NCBI GenBank assembly: GCA_964487285.1 | Contig: CAZAPZ010000078.1 | Location: forward strand, 1-7,640 | Direction of reading: 5' to 3' | DNA: 7,640 nt | Source: CAZAPZ01 sp964487285 | Lineage (GTDB): Bacteria > Campylobacterota_A > Desulfurellia > JAADFJ01 | Shown here: positions 6,594-7,640 of the stretch, piece after piece | How the letters are laid out: the number at the start of each line of letters is the position of its first letter | How positions within the stretch are numbered: position 1 is the stretch's first letter | The notes under the pieces: model-generated | Database searches by the model: none | Seen by the model: the letters and a program-made list of their open reading frames with translations, nothing else | What the model was told of the DNA's origin: nothing | Translations under genes and position numbers: made by a program

Positions 6594-7640
6594 TTACCTT
6601 CTTAATTTTGCGCCTGTCTTTTTTTCAAGATGACATGCAAGCTCTTCAAGTTCCTCCGAGCTGTTTGCCGTGCCGTCAAGAAGCAGGTTAAACGCCACAC
6701 TTTTTTCATTCTTTTTAATGCCGGATCCTTCATATATATCAAAAGGTACCGCATGCAATACAAATTTAACTTCGAGCATTGCATCAAGTATAGTTTTAAC
6801 GGAAACGGTTTTGTCAACCACGAAAGCAATATCCTTTCTATTAGCAACCGTCTTATTTATCTTCGCATATTTTTCAACACGATTTCTATTGAAATACGAA
6901 AGTTTTATCTCCGAAACTACTACAGGAGTATCAAAACCGTTTTTTATCAATATATCAGGATGAAGCTCACCGATATATCCGAATATTTCTCCGTTTAAAA
7001 CCACTGATGCAGAACGATTCGGATGCAAAAACTTAGGCCCTCCCGCCATAACTTCAATTTCATCGGGCTGAATAAGTGTTTGAATTATACCTTTAATATC
7101 ATAAAAATCAAATATTCGTTTATTTGAAAACCAATTCTTTTGACAGTTTCCTCCAAGCAGAATTCCAAGATATTGATTTTCACCATCCGGGAAAAATAGA
7201 GTGCCCATCTCAAAAATCTTAATCGTAGCAATGCCATGATTTAAATTTGTAGCAAGGCTGCCGATCAAACCAGGCATAAGTGATGCCCTCATAACCGACT
7301 GATCCAAATTTATAGGATTTGATATCTTTATAGGTTTTGAATTTGAAAACAGTTTTGCAATGCTGCTTTCAATAAAACTATAGTTTATCACTTCATGATA
7401 GCCGCTTGAAGCAAGAATATTGGCAATAGTTAAGCCTGCATATGGATTAACGGATGGAAGCTTTATGGTTGGAAGAGTAGAATCAATTTTATCATATCCG
7501 TAAAAACGGGCTATCTCTTCAATCAAGTCAACATCAAGTTTTAGATCATGCCTGAAGCTTGGCGGACTAAACATGGCAGTATCGCCGGTATCTGTGATTT
7601 TTCGTATTTTTAACGAATCCAGCGTACTATCTATGTATTC
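6594..7640 (-). CDS. pheT: Phenylalanyl-tRNA synthetase beta subunit, C-terminal part (5' end beyond the window)
   Basis: PheT is the large subunit of the alpha2-beta2 enzyme that charges tRNA-Phe; PheS carries the aminoacylation site. The frame stays open to the right edge, giving 348 residues, under half of the usual roughly 800. A Met codon at 7574 is internal: the 22 codons before it stay open and form the front of the B5 domain. In order there is B5, with SPPSFRHDL (25-33 of the fragment) and DLIEEIARFYGYD (38-50); the catalytic-like core with ISNPINLDQSVMRASLMPGL and KIFEMGTLFF; and the FDX-ACB anticodon-binding domain (about 258-348, including NRKDIAFVVD and FDIYEGSGI). FDX-ACB marks it as bacterial rather than archaeal. 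The N-terminal tRNA-binding-like and B3/B4 editing domains should lie upstream, probably with pheS before them. The stop codon is 3 nt before ileS. Confidence 0.96.
   Translation of the reverse strand, partial: EYIDSTLDSLKIRKITDTGDTAMFSPPSFRHDLKLDVDLIEEIARFYGYDKIDSTLPTIKLPSVNPYAGLTIANILASSGYHEVINYSFIESSIAKLFSNSKPIKISNPINLDQSVMRASLMPGLIGSLATNLNHGIATIKIFEMGTLFFPDGENQYLGILLGGNCQKNWFSNKRIFDFYDIKGIIQTLIQPDEIEVMAGGPKFLHPNRSASVVLNGEIFGYIGELHPDILIKNGFDTPVVVSEIKLSYFNRNRVEKYAKINKTVANRKDIAFVVDKTVSVKTILDAMLEVKFVLHAVPFDIYEGSGIKKNEKSVAFNLLLDGTANSSEELEELACHLEKKTGAKLRR
6597..6601 (-). promoter_or_regulatory. Ribosome binding site of ileS
   Basis: GAAGG on the minus strand overlaps the final Arg codons of pheT and lies six bases before the ileS ATG at 6590-6588. 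It supports this start and direct co-translation of pheT and ileS. Confidence 0.7.

Noticed and set aside
1..7640. CRISPR array, tRNA or rRNA gene, transposase, toxin-antitoxin or defence gene
   Set aside because: No regularly spaced repeats, no cloverleaf sequence and no such protein motifs are seen. Outside 1-238 almost every base lies in a housekeeping gene.

Overview
The window looks like bacterial chromosome of moderately low GC (roughly 40% by eye). It carries six closely packed genes, all on the minus strand, so transcription runs from the right edge to the left. In that order they are pheT (3' part only, cut by the right edge), ileS, an AMMECR1-domain gene, hppA (membrane pyrophosphatase), purC and purS. 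The junctions are a 3-nt gap, an 8-nt overlap, a 36-nt gap, a 1-nt gap and a 1-nt overlap, which is what a single operon would show. The first 238 bases hold no confidently identifiable gene.

The organism is a bacterium: PheT has the bacterial C-terminal FDX-ACB domain, IleS has the bacterial C-terminal four-cysteine zinc motif, and several starts have Shine-Dalgarno sequences. A separate purS means FGAM synthase of the PurS/PurQ/PurL type, which excludes lineages with the long single-chain PurL, such as Gammaproteobacteria. The lineage cannot be fixed from this window. The low GC, the K+-independent type of HppA and the unusual gene order would fit an uncultured or deep-branching group, but that is inference.

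The genes serve three processes. PheT and IleS charge tRNA-Phe and tRNA-Ile, and each aminoacylation releases pyrophosphate. HppA hydrolyses pyrophosphate and uses the energy to pump H+; Lys473 and Thr476 place it in the K+-independent class. PurC and PurS belong to de novo purine synthesis. The AMMECR1-domain protein has no established role and overlaps the end of ileS. A reasonable hypothesis is that synthetases that make PPi are co-expressed with the pump that recovers its energy.

The left end (1-238) follows purS where purQ or purL would be the usual next gene. It holds a hairpin directly after the purS stop codon, a perfect 10-bp-stem hairpin at 101-125, a 12-bp palindrome, an 11-bp direct repeat flanking the second hairpin, and an open minus-strand frame running off the left edge. 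Apart from this region and the gene order, the window is housekeeping. I do not see clear evidence of an undescribed defence, mobile or secretion system.
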